17,662 nucleotides of DNA from Zelonia costaricensis (taxonomy: Eukaryota; Euglenozoa; Kinetoplastea; Trypanosomatida; Trypanosomatidae): the NCBI GenBank assembly GCA_030849075.1, contig JASAOO010003021.1, positions 1-17,662 on the forward strand, written 5' to 3'. The translations under genes and the position numbers were made by a program. The notes under the pieces are model-generated. The model did not search any database. It was not told the origin of the DNA and saw only the letters and a program-made list of their open reading frames with translations. The stretch's first letter is position 1; the number at the start of each line of letters is the position of its first letter. Below, piece by piece: positions 16,933 to 17,662 of this stretch.

Positions 16933-16962
16933 GGGGGAGGGGGAGGGGGAGGGGGAGGGGGA
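16933..16962. repeat. (GGGGGA)5 hexanucleotide repeat
   Basis: Five perfect units inside a longer G-rich tract (16922-16967) on the plus strand. The sense RNA is C/U only, so it could be another splice-acceptor tract; the plus strand is a strong G-quadruplex candidate. Confidence 0.95.
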
Positions 16963-17304
16963 GGGAGACAGACACAGGTGAGACAAGAGCGAGGCGGCAG
17001 AGAGGGGTATGGCCGCGCCAATGCGTGCACACAGAGAGAGAGAGTTACGAAGTGATGCCTAACTTATACACAACAACAACACACAAAGATGAGCCGTCCC
17101 TTGTAGAGGGTGTGGCCGCCGCCGCTGATACGACTCCCGGTGCCTCCTGCTTATGTTTGTGCTCTGCCTCACACGGCAGGTGCGCAGAGAGGGCGAGGGA
17201 AGAAGAGGGGGGCGGAGGGCTGGAGCTACGCAGTAGAGGCAGGCAGCACCCGAGGGCGGGAAGAGGCGAAGCCAGGCCGCTCCCGTCTCTCTCTATACCG
17301 AATA

Positions 17305-17319
17305 CAACAACAACAACAA
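17305..17319. repeat. (CAA)5 trinucleotide repeat
   Basis: Five perfect CAA units; the sense RNA reads UUG repeats. A related shorter CAA stretch lies at 17071-17081. Confidence 0.9.
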
Positions 17320-17662
17320 GTGGGCGAGCCACCGTGCTCGATAGGCCAGCGGGGGAGCGCAAGGGAGGGAGGCGGGTCGCCGACGCGGCAGGAGAGTCGC
17401 GGAGGTAATAAGAGAGAAAGATGGAGGCTGCACCTCTGGCCTGAATCGCACAGCACCGCACCCGAGAGCTCCTTGCCGCCCTGACCCAACGAGTCCGGCT
17501 GCGAGCCGCAAATGCCTGTGAGGCGGCTGTTGAGGAGGGAGAATGGGGAGCTGGGTCCGACGCCGCGTCCGGGGGAGCTTGTGACCACACAAAGGTTGCG
17601 GAATAGGCGGCGCACACAGCGGGGACCGACCGGCGGCGAGCGGACAGCGGACAGCGAGCGGG

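Larger units (their letters stand above)
16544..17662 (-). other. Gene-free region upstream of the CTR9-like gene
   Basis: About 1.1 kb to the right edge with no credible gene on either strand. It holds the CTR9-like 5' UTR, several polypyrimidine tracts in the sense direction, a (GGGGGA)5 array, and two CAA-rich stretches at 17071-17081 and 17305-17319. It may include the 3' UTR of a gene beyond the edge. Confidence 0.55.

Noticed and set aside
17045..17617. Minus-strand open frame of 190 codons at the right edge
   Set aside because: It opens with GTG, contains CAA-derived Val runs, and shows no domain; composition matches spacer DNA.

Overview
The window looks like nuclear DNA of a trypanosomatid protist, most likely Leishmania or a close relative in the Leishmaniinae. 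The evidence is architectural. It is very GC-rich, and all five protein genes are intronless and lie on the minus strand. They are separated by 1.1-2.1 kb spacers full of long polypyrimidine tracts on the transcribed sense strand (purine on the plus strand), as expected for trans-splicing of polycistronic RNA. There are also many CA/GT microsatellites and homopolymer runs. The species is not identified. There is no sign of bacterial, phage or CRISPR content, and I recognised no tRNA or rRNA gene.

Transcription runs from high to low coordinates. In that order the genes are: (1) 13880-16543, a TPR protein resembling CTR9 of the PAF1 transcription-elongation complex; (2) 11052-12077, a small protein resembling the ciliary protein CFAP96 (C4orf47); (3) 8200-9720, a NEK-family protein kinase with a charged tail and a possible C-terminal helical module; (4) 3909-6065, an FG-repeat nucleoporin with three ~100-110-residue repeats and an N-terminal amphipathic-helix-like segment next to a basic nuclear-localisation-like motif; (5) 287-2425, a protein with an N-terminal coiled coil, a Mind-bomb-type SH3-like module and two doublecortin (DCX)-like domains joined by Pro/Ala-rich linkers.

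Two start codons are set by the sequence. The longest open frames of the CTR9-like and DCX genes begin at GTG, which is not expected in this lineage. The first in-frame ATGs give 887 and 712 residues. Both are preceded by polypyrimidine/AG signals consistent with spliced-leader addition.

The genes need not share a pathway, because trypanosomatid units usually mix functions. Still, three of the five (NEK, CFAP96-like, DCX protein) belong to families tied to microtubules, basal bodies or flagella, and two (nucleoporin, CTR9-like) act at or in the nucleus. I see no new multi-gene defence or mobile system. The most novel items are the SH3-like/double-DCX architecture and the acidic repeat module of the nucleoporin. 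The spacers hold simple repeats, candidate splice acceptors and one low-confidence retroposon-like stretch.
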